From Ptiloglossa arizonensis (Eukaryota > Arthropoda > Insecta > Hymenoptera > Colletidae), in NCBI RefSeq assembly GCF_051014685.1, contig NW_027478390.1:1214501-1278500 (forward strand): a stretch of 64,000 bases of DNA, in the 5' to 3' direction. Position numbers and translations under genes: made by a program. The notes under the pieces were generated by a model. The model was not told the origin of the DNA and ran no database searches. It saw only the letters and a program-made list of their open reading frames with translations. Below, one piece after another: positions 39,789-48,954 of the stretch (its first letter is position 1; every line of letters begins with the position of its first letter).

Positions 39789-40472
39789 ATGTCCCATTGA
39801 AAAATAATTAATTTCCAAGACCCCAATTCGCCATATGCCGATAATTTAAATCTTTTTCACAACTTCACAATAATTATAATAATTATAATCTCTTCCTTAA
39901 CTCTAATAATTATACTAGATATTTTTACTAATAAATTTATCAATCGATTTTTACTTAAAAATCATCATATTGAAATTGTATGAACTTTACTCCCAATAAT
40001 AATTTTAGGAGTAATTGCACTTCCTTCTTTAAAAACCCTATATTTTATTGATGAACTATGAATACTCGTATACTTAACAATCAAATCAATTGGGCACCAA
40101 TAATATTGATCCTATGAATACCCAGAATTTAATAATTTAAATTTTGACTCCTATATAGATAAAGATTTAAATAATATTTACATTTTTCGTCTCCTAGACG
40201 TAGATAATCGAATAATTATTCCATCTAATACACTAATTCGAATATTAACAACATCAAACGACGTAATTCACTCTTGAACTGTTCCGTCTTTAGGCTTAAA
40301 AATAGACTCAGTACCAGGGCGAATTAACCAAATAAATTTAATTACTAATCGACCTGGAGTATTTTTCGGACAAGGTTCTGAAATCTGCGGAGCTAATCAC
40401 AGATTTATGCCAATTGTTGTGGAAAGAACTAATTATTCAAACTTTATTAATTGAATTAACAACCAAAATTAA
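39789..40472 (+). pseudogene. cox2: cox2 copy with nonsense codon and lost CuA cysteine
   Basis: The frame from ATG 39789 to TAA 40470-40472 gives 227 codons of cytochrome c oxidase subunit II, the subunit that accepts electrons from cytochrome c. Two lesions are visible. Codon 105 (40101-40103) is TAA in GHQ-stop-YWSYEYP, where the family has the conserved Trp of WYWSYEY; one TGA-to-TAA change explains it. Codon 196 (40374-40376) is GGT (Gly) in [15 protein letters not shown], where the family has the first of the two CuA-binding cysteines. The second Cys, the His and the Met remain. Either change would abolish function. The N-terminal two membrane segments read normally. Confidence 0.95.
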
Positions 40473-40509
40473 ATTTTAACCTACTCATATAATATTTAAT
40501 TAAATCAAA
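40473..40509. other. Short AT-rich spacer after cox2
   Basis: Thirty-seven AT-rich bases lie between the cox2 stop and trnK. I see no gene or hairpin of note here. Confidence 0.5.
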
Positions 40510-40576
40510 TCATTAGATGTCTGACAAAAGAATTGATATTTTAAATCAAATTATAGTAATAAATTACTTCTAATGA
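40510..40576 (+). tRNA. trnK: NUMT copy of mitochondrial tRNA-Lys
   Basis: A good cloverleaf: acceptor TCATTAG pairs perfectly with CTAATGA. The anticodon stem TTGAT/ATCAA holds the loop ATTTTAA with anticodon TTT. It follows cox2 and precedes trnD, the ancestral insect order (K then D), unlike the D-K order known in Apis. The TTT anticodon, rather than CTT, is common in bees and other Hymenoptera (established knowledge). Confidence 0.9.
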
Positions 40577-40590
40577 TTAAATAAACCTAA

Positions 40591-40655
40591 TGAAAATTAG
40601 TTAAATCTATAACATTAAATTGTCATTTTTAAATTATTACAAAATAATATTTTTG
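40591..40655 (+). tRNA. trnD: NUMT copy of mitochondrial tRNA-Asp
   Basis: The anticodon loop TTGTCAT at 40620-40626 gives GTC, flanked by TTAAA and TTTTA (four of five pairs). The T-arm ATTATT/AATAAT is perfect. The acceptor TGAAAAT pairs with ATTTTTG, including two terminal G-U pairs. It sits in the expected place between trnK and atp8. Confidence 0.82.
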
Positions 40656-40712
40656 TCATAAAATAAAATAAATATAATTTGATTTTTAATCAAATTAAAA
40701 ACTTACCTTCTT

Positions 40713-40892
40713 ATGAAAATATATATACATTTCATCCCTCAAATAATACCCCTTCACTGATCATCTTTATATTTAACTATTCTAATCTTATTAATTATTA
40801 TACTTTCAAATATTTATTTTATCAACATTAATAAAATAAAATTATTGACAATAAAAAAATTTTACCTGAATAATTGAACAAATATATGATAA
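40713..40892 (+). pseudogene. atp8: atp8 copy, open reading frame intact
   Basis: ATP synthase subunit 8, a small stator protein of the mitochondrial inner membrane. ATG 40713 leads to IPQMMPLHWSSLYLT, the family signature (IPQMxPxxW), then one membrane segment and a basic tail, stopping at TAA 40890-40892 (59 sense codons). It overlaps nothing and stops one base before the atp6 ATG. An upstream non-ATG start cannot be excluded. No lesion is seen, but as part of the NUMT it would not be expressed correctly with the nuclear code because TGA codons are present. Confidence 0.88.
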
Positions 40893-41559
40893 ATGATATC
40901 AAACTTATTTTCTATTTTTGACCCATCGACAAGAAACAATTTATCATTAAATTGATTTAGACTTACACTGCCATTCATTTTTATCCCAATAAAATTTTGA
41001 GTTCTAAATTCACGATATCAAACATTTTGAAACATATATTTAAAATTTTTACACTCAGAATTTAAAATCTTGACAAAAAAAAACTTTACTAAAAATTTAC
41101 TAATCTTTAACAGACTTATATTTATAATCCTATTTTTTAATTTTTTAGGATTATTCCCATACATTTTTACCCCTTCAAGACATGTATCAATTAATTTATC
41201 TATATCATTATTTATATGAATTAGATTTATAATTTTTGGGTGGACTATCAATGCTAAAAAAATATTTATTCATCTAGTACCAAGAAATACCCCCTTTATA
41301 TTAATAAATTTTATAGTATTAATTGAAACAATTAGAAACATTATTCGACCCTGAACATTAACTATTCGATTAACAGCTAATATACTAGCAGGGCATCTTC
41401 TACTATCTTTATTAGGCTCAACTGTTAGAAAATTTCTAATTTGGATACCTTTTACAATTTTAATTCAAAACATATTATTTATTTTAGAAATTTCAGTCTC
41501 CTTAATTCAAATATACGTATTTATTATTTTATTAACCCTATATTTTAATGAATCAAATT
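40893..41559 (+). pseudogene. atp6: atp6 copy, frame intact, incomplete stop
   Basis: ATP synthase membrane subunit a, the proton channel partner of the c-ring. ATG 40893 begins MMSNLFSIFDPS, a typical start. The conserved proton-channel helix reads SLTIRLTANMLAGHLLLSLLG, with the essential Arg and the Asn-Met-x-Ala-Gly-His motif intact, near 41360-41415. The frame gives 222 codons and ends NESN followed by a single T at 41559, directly before the cox3 ATG. An incomplete T stop completed by polyadenylation is normal in mtDNA; loss of one A from an ancestral TAATG overlap is the alternative. Confidence 0.92.
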
Positions 41560-42341
41560 ATGAAAATATTTACGCATCCTTACCACATAGTTACCCCAAG
41601 ACCATGACCTTTAATTACTTCTATAAATATTATAAATTTATTTATAAGATTAATTTTATTCACAAATTCAAAACTTTTTACCCTATTAGTAACAAATCCA
41701 TTTATATTAATTACTTGCTTATCATTATGATGACGTGATACCATTCGAGAAAGAACATTTCAAGGATTTCACTCTCAATCAATTCATTCTATATTAAAAA
41801 TAAGTAATATTATTATTTATTATTTCTGAACTAGTTTTCTTTATTTCTATTTTTTGGACATATATTCATAACTCAATTTCCCCAAGAATTGAACTAGGTA
41901 TAAATTGACCCCCTATATCAATTAAAATACTAAATCCATTTGATATCCCATTATTAAATTCTATCATTTTAATTTCCTTCGGATTTACATTAACCTTAAG
42001 GCATAATTTTCTTTTGTTAGAAAATAAAATTTATAGAAAAATTTATCTTTTATACACATGATTATTAAGTATAACTTTTATGTCTTCAATTTAATGAATA
42101 TAAACAATCTTCTTTTTCTATAAATGATGGGATTTTTGGATCAATTTTTTACATAGCAACAGGATTCCATGGATTACATGTTTTAATTGGGGGCTTTATA
42201 TTATCAATTATTATAATTCGAATAAATAATAATCACTTTTCTTCAATTCGTCATTTTAATTTTACAGCTGCTATCTGATTCTGACATTTTGTAGATGTTG
42301 TATGATTATTTCTTAATTTACTGATGAATATATTAATATAA
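41560..42341 (+). pseudogene. cox3: cox3 copy with two +1 frameshifts
   Basis: Cytochrome c oxidase subunit III, read in three successive frames. Frame one runs from ATG 41560 (MKMFTHPYHMVTPSPWPLI) through WWRDTIRESTFQGFHS to about 41810. Frame two resumes with IISELVFF and continues through SPSIELGMNWPP to about 42085. Frame three resumes with QFNEYKQSSFSMNDGIFGS and runs through GFHGLHVLIGG and FVDVVWLFL to TAA 42339-42341. Total length, 782 bases, equals a normal 780-base gene plus two, so each break is best explained by one inserted base, near 41800-41822 and near 42080-42090. Motifs on both sides of each break are normal, so the lesions are indels and not missing segments. Confidence 0.93.
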
Positions 42342-42344
42342 AAT

Positions 42345-42403
42345 AAATATAATAAATAATTATATTTAACTTATAATTAAATTTTTATTGTTTAAATATA
42401 TTT
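42345..42403 (+). tRNA. trnG: NUMT copy of tRNA-Gly with altered anticodon loop
   Basis: It occupies the usual trnG site between cox3 and nad3. The acceptor AAATATA pairs perfectly with TATATTT and the anticodon stem TTTAA with TTAAA. The loop is CTTATAA, where tRNA-Gly should have TTTCCAA; the three anticodon positions read TAT instead of TCC. The stem-and-loop position supports trnG by synteny, with its identity lost by mutation. It could also be a chance AT-rich fold. Confidence 0.55.
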
Positions 42404-42409
42404 AAAACG

Positions 42410-42755
42410 ATTCATATTTTCATTAAAATAATAATTATTCTAATTATTCCCATAATTATTTTTATTGCAAATCACTTATTTTCATTAACCAATTTTAAAA
42501 ATCGCGAAAAAATTTCTCCTTTCGAATGTGGATTTGACCCACTATCAGAAAATCGCCTACCATTTTCCATTAATTTTTATTTAATTGCTTTAATCTTTTT
42601 AATTTTCGATATCGAAATTATATTAATTGTTCCTATAATCACTACTCTTAATAAATATTATGAAATAACCACTTTTTATTCTTTTATTTCTATCATCTGA
42701 ATTCCACTATTGACCCTCTGACTAGAATGATACATAAAATTTCTAAAATGACACT
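42410..42755 (+). pseudogene. nad3: nad3 copy, frame intact
   Basis: NADH dehydrogenase subunit 3 of complex I. The open frame starts with an ATT around 42410-42424 (the exact start is uncertain) and contains the signature loop [20 protein letters not shown], with its conserved Cys, followed by [13 protein letters not shown]. It ends LEWYMKFLKWH plus one T at 42755, immediately before trnN; an incomplete stop is usual. About 115 codons, a normal length. No internal TAA or TAG. Confidence 0.9.
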
Positions 42756-42820
42756 TTAATTGAAACCAAAATAGAGGTAAATTATTGTTAATAATTTCAT
42801 TGAATTAAATCTCCAATTAA
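42756..42820 (+). tRNA. trnN: NUMT copy of mitochondrial tRNA-Asn
   Basis: Acceptor TTAATTG pairs perfectly with CAATTAA. The anticodon stem AATTA/TAATT encloses TTGTTAA with anticodon GTT. The 5' part TTAATTGAAACCAAAATAG is the typical insect trnN start. It directly follows nad3, where the ancestral insect order has trnA and trnR first. Confidence 0.92.
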
Positions 42821-42833
42821 TTGCATATTGTAC

Positions 42834-42900
42834 TATATATTGTAGTATAATACAATATAATTAATTTCGAATTAATAGCTTGATTTAATAAATATATATA
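42834..42900 (+). tRNA. trnR: NUMT copy of mitochondrial tRNA-Arg
   Basis: Anticodon stem ATTAA/TTAAT encloses TTTCGAA, anticodon TCG. The acceptor TATATAT pairs with ATATATA, and the short T-arm ATTT/AAAT fits. The AT-rich ends make the exact limits uncertain by one or two bases. Confidence 0.8.
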
Positions 42901-42947
42901 TATATATTCTATACACCAATTTGAAGAGATATTTATTAATATATATA
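42901..42947. other. AT-rich spacer in tRNA cluster
   Basis: Forty-seven bases between trnR and trnE. I could not assign a tRNA on either strand. Confidence 0.4.
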
Positions 42948-43011
42948 GTATAATAAAATCATTGATTTATCTTTATACTGAAAATATAATATTTTTATAA
43001 ACCATATAAAC
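42948..43011 (-). tRNA. trnE: NUMT copy of tRNA-Glu, on the minus strand
   Basis: On the minus strand the anticodon stem TTATA/TATAA holds TTTTCAG, giving anticodon TTC. The D-arm GTTT-ATAA-AAAT and the T-arm AAATC-AAT-GATTT fold well. The acceptor is poor (about four of seven pairs), through decay or natural mismatch. In the ancestral insect order trnE is on the plus strand, so this would be an inverted gene. The plus-strand reading of the same hairpin gives a GAA (Phe) loop, but a better trnF lies at 43148. Confidence 0.62.
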
Positions 43012-43014
43012 TTC

Positions 43015-43073
43015 GGTATTAGTTAAATTATAAAACTTAATTTGCTATTAAAAATCAATAATAAAATTATACC
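43015..43073 (+). tRNA. trnA: NUMT copy of tRNA-Ala (position 37 changed)
   Basis: Acceptor GGTATTA pairs with TTATACC at six of seven positions. The stem TTAA/TTAA holds the loop TTTGCTA; with standard numbering the anticodon is TGC (Ala), and the base 3' of it is T where a purine is usual. The flanking words TAGTTAAAT and CTTAATTTGC match typical insect trnA. Reading the loop one base later would give GCT (Ser), but a better trnS1 is present at 43090. Confidence 0.65.
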
Positions 43074-43089
43074 TATATTTTCATAATTT

Positions 43090-43147
43090 AGAAATAAAAT
43101 GATTTTAATCATTTTAAAAGAATTAGAAATTCTTTTATTTTATTTCT
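43090..43147 (-). tRNA. trnS1: NUMT copy of tRNA-Ser(AGN), on the minus strand
   Basis: On the minus strand the acceptor AGAAATA pairs perfectly with TATTTCT. The six-pair anticodon stem AAAGAA/TTCTTT holds TTTCTAA, anticodon TCT. The T-arm ATGAT/ATCAT is perfect and there is no D-arm, the normal state for this tRNA in animals. It abuts trnF directly. The ancestral insect position is on the plus strand. Confidence 0.82.
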
Positions 43148-43213
43148 GTCTAAAAATACAAAATATGCATTATCCTAATATTTTCAATATTATACTGTTT
43201 AAGCTATTTAAAC
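43148..43213 (-). tRNA. trnF: NUMT copy of mitochondrial tRNA-Phe
   Basis: Minus-strand acceptor GTTTAAA pairs with TTTAGAC (one G-U). The stem TAATA/TATTA holds TTGAAAA, anticodon GAA. The T-arm ATGCA/TGTAT folds with one wobble. It lies just past the 3' end of nad5, the ancestral position and strand. Confidence 0.88.
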
Positions 43214-44610
43214 AATACAAATTTAATAAAAACATCCCTATCAAAAATAAAATATACCACACTATTATATTAATAATATTAAATTTTACCCCTTCAATTA
43301 ATTTTCTTAATCTTACTCATCAATAAATATTTAAACCATAAATTAATTCAAATCACCCGTTTTCAACACAAACTTCATATTTATACACTATATTAAATAA
43401 ATATCCATAAGAATTTAAAAAAAAATAATTTAAACAAAATATTCTTATAATAAATTTTAATAATTTAACTAAATTAATATTTAATTCTAATCCTTTATTA
43501 AAAATTCCTCTTAATAAATAACCAACTAGATATAATTTTAACACTATATACATATCAATCCCCCCCACAGGAGTAACATACATTCACATAAATATATTTA
43601 TAAATATTCATCCATAAAAAAATATAAATAGTAATATTATAACTATAGACCTTGCCATATAACTATTTTTCCCCAAATTTACTAAAGGTCTAAAATTAGA
43701 TTCTTTATTAAATAAAACCCAACTAATCAAACGAATTGTATAAGAAATAGTCAAAAAGGTAGAGATATATTTAAATTAAATAGAGATTATAATTAAATTA
43801 TATTTTTCCATATAAAAATATTCTAAAAATATATCTTTAGAATAAAATCCAGACGAAAAAGGAAACCCTACCAAATTCAATAAACACAAAATCATAATTA
43901 TCCTCTTTATAGGAAAAATTTTAACTAAACCACCATATTTCCGCATATCTTGATTTCCTATTATTCAATGGATAAAATCCCCTGCACATATAAATCTATT
44001 AGATTTAAATAAAGCATGCACAATTAAATGAAAAAAAGCCAAATCTCGGTACCCTAATCACAAAATTATTAGAATAAACCCTAATTGACTCAAAGTAGAA
44101 AAAGCAATAATTTTTTTTAAATCATACTCAAAATTTGCTATTAAACCCGCCATTAATACGGTTAAACTAGAAATTAATGTTAATAAAAAATTTATATTAT
44201 ACATTATAATTATATTTCTGTATCGATTTAGTAAATAAACTCCTGCAGTAACTAAAGTTGAAGAATGAACTAAAGAAGAAACAGGGGTAGGAGCAGTTAT
44301 CGCAGCAGGTAATCAAGAAGAAAACGGTATTTGAGTTCTTTTAGTTATTCCACAAATTAATAATATCAAAATCATACAGCCTCCTATTCTATCAATCAAT
44401 ATATATCCCCAAGAACCCCTAACTGAAGCCAAAACAATTAAAATTAATAAACACACATCACCTACTCGATTACATAAAACCAATAAGTTACCAAACAAAA
44501 TGAAATTAATACTAAACCATCCCATCCAACTAAAATACTTAAAATTCTAGGCCTTATAATTATAATACATATAGATATAATAAATAATAATAACATATAT
44601 TTATACCGAT

Positions 44611-44647
<37 letters not shown>

Positions 44648-44884
44648 CCTCTATATATCCAACCCTATAAATTACAATCATCAATGAAATTAATAAAACT
44701 ACTCCTAAATATATTAAACTCATAAAATCTAAATAAATTAAAAAATTTAATTTTATCCTATTTAAATTTATTAAAATCACTCCATAATGAAATCAATTTT
44801 TGTCACATAAAAATATAAACTTAAAAATATAAAACTCACACTATTAACAAATAATAAAATAAAACTATATAAACAAAAATTCAT
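43214..44884 (-). pseudogene. nad5: nad5 copy with three frameshifts and a nonsense codon
   Basis: NADH dehydrogenase subunit 5, a large proton-pumping subunit of complex I, read right to left from ATG at 44884-44882. Recognisable parts are [72 protein letters not shown] and [11 protein letters not shown]. Lesions: a one-base loss near 44771-44776; a frame change through the (AT)16 run at 44613-44644; a further frame change near 44475-44490 between the CLVTYW and CNRVGD motifs, where about a dozen codons also appear to be missing; and TAA at 43776-43778. The frame ends with an incomplete T at 43214 against trnF. It is the most damaged gene of the insert. Confidence 0.93.
44613..44644. repeat. 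(AT)16 run inside nad5 copy
   Basis: An uninterrupted AT dinucleotide run of 32 bases lies where nad5 normally codes the hydrophilic stretch after GYMxGD. The reading frame differs on the two sides. It looks like a microsatellite grown after, or shortly before, transfer to the nucleus. Confidence 0.85.
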
Positions 44885-44885
44885 A

Positions 44886-44947
44886 ACCTAAAATAAAATT
44901 TATACCTTTGATTCCACAAATCAATAATTTTAATAAACTATTTCAAC
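44886..44947 (-). tRNA. trnH: NUMT copy of mitochondrial tRNA-His
   Basis: On the minus strand the stem TTGAT/ATCAA holds TTGTGGA, anticodon GTG. The acceptor GTTGAAA pairs with TTTAGGT at six of seven positions, three of them wobbles. It sits between nad4 and nad5 on the same strand, the ancestral place, and starts exactly after the nad4 stop. Confidence 0.8.
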
Positions 44948-45220
44948 TTAATTATAAAACAATACTATATCTAAAAATATAAAATTTAAAGGGATTCAAT
45001 GTATTAAAACTATTATACAATTAAATACTGAATAGTTATTTATATACTTGTAAAAATAATTACCTTTCCCATGAAAAATATAAATAAATATATATATATT
45101 GAATGTAAAAAATTTAAAAAACACACAAATAAAAATAAAATTACTAACATCTTCAACAAAATAATTAAATTAATGAATAAAAATACCTCCCCAATTAAAT
45201 TTAAAGAAATAGGAACTGAT
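44948..45220 (-). pseudogene. nad4: nad4 copy, C-terminal fragment with frameshift
   Basis: NADH dehydrogenase subunit 4. On the minus strand the fragment enters at the satellite junction with SVPISLNLIGEVFLF, which matches the conserved P-x-x-LNLxGE motif late in ND4. It runs to MGKVIIFTSM, where the frame breaks near 45041-45050. It resumes in another frame with NNYSVFN and MHWIPLNFMFL, ending at TAA (plus-strand 44948-44950), directly next to trnH. About 90 codons remain; everything upstream is cut off by the satellite. Confidence 0.85.
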
Positions 45221-48200
45221 CCGTTTCTCCGTTCCTCCGTTTCTCAGTTTTTCCGTTTCTCCGTCTCTCCGTTTCTCCGTTTCTCGGTTTCCCCGTTTCT
45301 CCGTTTCTCGGTTTCTCCGTTTCTCCGTTTCTCCGATTCTCCGTTTCTCAGTTTTCCGTTTCTCTGTATCTCCGTTTCTCCGTTTCTCTATTTCTCCGCT
45401 TCACCGTTTCTCCGTTTCTCCGTTACTCCGCTTCTCGGTTTCTCCGTTTCTCCGTTTCTCCGTTTCTCCGTTTCTCCGTTTCTCGGTTTCTCCGTTTCTC
45501 CGTTTCTCCGTGTCTCCGTTTCTCCGTTTCTCGGTTTCTCCGTTACTGCGTTTCTCGGTTTCTCCGTTTCTCCGTTTCTCCGTTTCTCCGTTTCTCCGTT
45601 TCTCCGTTTCTCCGTTTCTCCGTTTCTCCGTTTCTCCGTTTCTCCGTTTCTCCGTTTCTCCGTTTCTCCGTTTCTCCGTTTCTCCGTTTCTCCGTTTCTC
45701 CGTTTCTCCGTTTCTCCGTTTCTCCGTTTCTCCGTTTCTCCGTTTCTCCGTTTCTCCGTTTCTCCGTTTCTCCGTTTCTCCGTTCCTCCGTTTCTCCGGT
45801 GCTCCGTTTCTCGGTTTTTCCGTTTCTCGGTTTCTCTGTTTCTCCGTTTCTCCGTTTCTCCGTTTCTCCGTTTCTCCGTTTCTCGGTTTCTCAGTTTCTC
45901 CGTTTCTCCGTTTCTCCGTTTCTCCGTTTCTCCGTTTCTCCGTTTCACCGTTTCACCGTTTCTTTGTTCGTTCCTCCGTTTCTTTCTTCGTTTCTCCGTT
46001 TATTTCTTCGTTTCTCCATTTATTTCTCCGTTTCTCCGTTTCTTTGTTCGTTTCTCCGTTTCTTTGTTCGTTCCTCGGTTTCTTTCTTCGTTTCTCCGTT
46101 TCTTTGTTCGTTTCTCCGTTTCTATCTTCGTTTCTCCGTTTCTTTCTTCGTTTCTCCGTTTCTTTCTTCGATTTTCCGTTTCTTTCTTCGTTTCTCCATT
46201 TCTTTCTTCTATTCTTCATTCCGTTCTTCGTTTCTCGGTTTCTTTCTTCGTTTCTTCGTGTCTTTCTTCGCTTCTCCGTTTCTTTCTTCGTTTCTCCGTT
46301 TCTTTCTTCGTTTCTCCGTTTCTTTCTTCGTTTCTCCGTTTCTTCCTTCGTTTCTCCGTTTCTCCGTTTCTCCGTTTCTCCGTTTCTCGGTTTCTCCGTT
46401 TCTCCGTTTCTCCGTGTCTCCGTTTCTCCGTTTCTCGGTTTCTCCGTTACTGCGTTTCTCGGTTTCTCCGTTTCTCCGTTTCTCCGTTTCTCCGTTTCTC
46501 CGTTTCTCCGTTTCTCCGTTTCTCCGTTTCTCCGTTTCTCCGTTTCTCCGTTTCTCCGTTTCTCCGTTTCTCCGTTTCTCCGTTTCTCCGTTTCTCCGTT
46601 TCTCCGTTCCTCCGTTTCTCCGGTGCTCCGTTTCTCGGTTTTTCCGTTTCTCGGTTTCTCTGTTTCTCCGTTTCTCCGTTTCTCCGTTTCTCCGTTTCTC
46701 CGTTTCTCGGTTTCTCAGTTTCTCCGTTTCTCCGTTTCTCCGTTTCTCCGTTTCTCCGTTTCTCCGTTTCACCGTTTCACCGTTTCTTTGTTCGTTCCTC
46801 CGTTTCTTTCTTCGTTTCTCCGTTTATTTCTTCGTTTCTCCATTTATTTCTCCGTTTCTCCGTTTCTTTGTTCGTTTCTCCGTTTCTTTGTTCGTTCCTC
46901 GGTTTCTTTCTTCGTTTCTCCGTTTCTTTGTTCGTTTCTCCGTTTCTATCTTCGTTTCTCCGTTTCTTTCTTCGTTTCTCCGTTTCTTTCTTCGATTTTC
47001 CGTTTCTTTCTTCGTTTCTCCATTTCTTTCTTCTATTCTTCATTCCGTTCTTCGTTTCTCGGTTTCTTTCTTCGTTTCTTCGTGTCTTTCTTCGCTTCTC
47101 CGTTTCTTTCTTCGTTTCTCCGTTTCTTTCTTCGTTTCTCTGTTTCTTTCTTCGTTTCTCCGTTTCTTCCTTCGTTTCTTCGTTTCTCCGTTTCTCCGCT
47201 TCTCGGTTTCTCCGTTTCTCCGTTTCTCCGTTTCTCCGTTTCTCCGTTTCTCGGTTTCTCCGTTTCTCCGTTTCTCCGTGTCTCCGTTTCTCCGTTTCTC
47301 GGTTTCTCCGTTACTGCGTTTCTCGGTTTCTCCGTTTCTCCGTTTCTCCGTTTCTCCGTTTCTCCGTTTCTCCGTTTCTCCGTTTCTCCGTTTCTCCGTT
47401 TCTCCGTTTCTCTGTTTCTCTGTTTCTCCGTTTCTCCGTTTCTCCGTTTCTCCGTTTCTCCGTTTCTCCGTTTCTCCGTTTCTCCGTTTCTCCGTTTCTC
47501 CGTTTCTCCGTTTCTCCGTTTCTCCGTTTCTCCGTTTCTCCGTTTCTCCGTTTCTCCGTTCCTCCGTTTCTCCGTTCCTCCGTTTCTCCGGTGCTCCGTT
47601 TCTCGGTTTCTCTGTTTCTCCGTTTCTCCGTTTCTCCGTTTCTCCGTTTCTCCGTTTCTCGGTTTCTCAGTTTCTCCGTTTCTCCGTTTCTCCGTTTCTC
47701 CGTTTCTCCGTTTCTCCGTTTCTCCGTTTCTCCGTTTCACCGTTTCACCGTTTCTTTGTTCGTTCCTCCGTTTCTTTCTTCGTTTCTCCGTTTATTTCTT
47801 CGTTTCTCCATTTATTTCTCCGTTTCTCCGTTTCTTTGTTCGTTTCTCCGTTTCTTTGTTCGTTCCTCGGTTTCTTTCTTCGTTTCTCCGTTTCTTTGTT
47901 CGTTTCTCCGTTTCTATCTTCGTTTCTCCGTTTCTTTCTTCGTTTCTCCGTTTCTTTCTTCGATTTTCCGTTTCTTTCTTCGTTTCTCCATTTCTTTCTT
48001 CTATTCTTCATTCCGTTCTTCGTTTCTCGGTTTCTTTCTTCGTTTCTTCGTGTCTTTCTTCGCTTCTCCGTTTCTTTCTTCGTTTCTCCGTTTCTTTCTT
48101 CGTTTCTCCGTTTCTTTCTTCGTTTCTCCGTTTCTTCCTTCGTTTCTTCGTTTCTCCGTTTCTCCGTTTCTCCGTTTCTCCGTTTCTCCGTTTCTCCGTT

Positions 48201-48273
48201 TCTCCGTTTCTCCGTTTCTCCGTTTCTCCGTTTCTCCGTTTCTCCGTTTCTCCGTTTCTCCGTTTCTCCGTTT
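45221..48273 (-). repeat. Inverted satellite right of the NUMT, three composite units
   Basis: Pyrimidines are on the + strand, as in the block left of the NUMT. Stretches of the 8-bp module TTTCTCCG alternate with roughly 390-base stretches of the 20-bp form. The 20-bp stretches start near 45955, 46780 and 47747 and are almost identical, ending in the rare words TTCTATTCTTCATTCCG and CGTGTCTTTCTTCGC. The offsets, 824 and 968 bases, differ because the 8-bp runs between them differ in length. A second landmark, CGTTACTGCGTTTCTCGG, recurs near 45541, 46445 and 47310. The array ends abruptly at 48273. Confidence 0.95.
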
Positions 48274-48820
48274 AGATTAAATGATTATAATAATTTTGAT
48301 CGTACTTCAAAGTAAAGAGATGTTTCTTAAAGTTTTAAAACATGGAAAGTAATAATTGTCTATGAGATATATCAATTTAACATTTGATTAATACTTGAAG
48401 AATCGAAATTTTTGGTATTTTCCTGATACCAAAGGTTGAAATTCAGGCATAAATTTTAGAAAATGTTTGATTTTGGGACTCTTGGTGTCAGTGTACGATA
48501 TTCGAGGAAGTGGCACGATTTCGCGGATTCTTAGAATTGACGTCGAATTCCAAGAATTTCCGCGAATCGAAATTTTGTTGTACTTTTGAACGAATTTCTG
48601 AATCATGGATCCCGATTTTCTTTGTATCAGGAGAACATGATAGTTGAGGACATATAGTTTTAAGTAGTTTTAGCAGTTTGATAGGATCGGGTTAAAGAAA
48701 TGGAAACAAATAATGGACAAAAATAAAGTTTCTGCTGTCAGTGAAATTGATTTTATTTCAATACATCAATTGAACATGTTGAAAGTACTGTACCGTAAAG
48801 TACTCTACTGTACCGTAAAA
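48274..48820. repeat. Partial 545-bp-family repeat after the satellite
   Basis: From 48274 to about 48530 the sequence follows a stretch near 54195-54460 in the same orientation. Shared words include GTTTCTTAAAGTTTTAAAA, GGAAAGTAATAATTGTCTAT and CACGATTTCGCG. This family also contains the 545-bp monomers further right. From about 48530 to 48820 I find no second copy in the window, except a small internal duplication of TACTGTACCGTAAA near 48786 and 48806. No gene is evident. Confidence 0.65.
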
Positions 48821-48850
48821 ATTACTATTCTAAACTCGCAGCCGATTAGC

Positions 48851-48899
48851 TCGGTATTACCCACGACGAATAATTACTGTTCGTCGCGAGTAATACCGA
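48851..48899. other. Hairpin at the outer end of the left arm
   Basis: A 20-base stem (48851-48870 with 48880-48899, two mismatches) has a 9-base loop. The stem begins TCGGTATTAC and ends GTAATACCGA. The matching point of the right arm, 57605-57650, keeps a shorter imperfect hairpin. Such a structure at the edge of both copies could mark an element end. Confidence 0.75.
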
Positions 48900-48954
48900 T
48901 TACCAGGTCTCACCACGTGGAGGTTGCTGCGAGCGGATACCCGGAGAGAGATAG

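Noticed and set aside
42970..42990. Plus-strand tRNA-Phe from the CTGAAAA loop
   Set aside because: No acceptor or D-arm fits on the plus strand; the minus-strand reading gives a fuller trnE, and a good trnF is at 43148-43213.
43070..43092. A second tRNA-Glu candidate from the ATTTTCAT loop
   Set aside because: The flanking bases do not pair (two of five), and the region overlaps the ends of trnA and trnS1, which fold better.
45071..48280. Plus-strand frame of 1069 codons beginning in the NUMT and running through the satellite
   Set aside because: The first 50 codons are antisense to nad4 and the rest is 8-bp and 20-bp satellite. A chance fusion.
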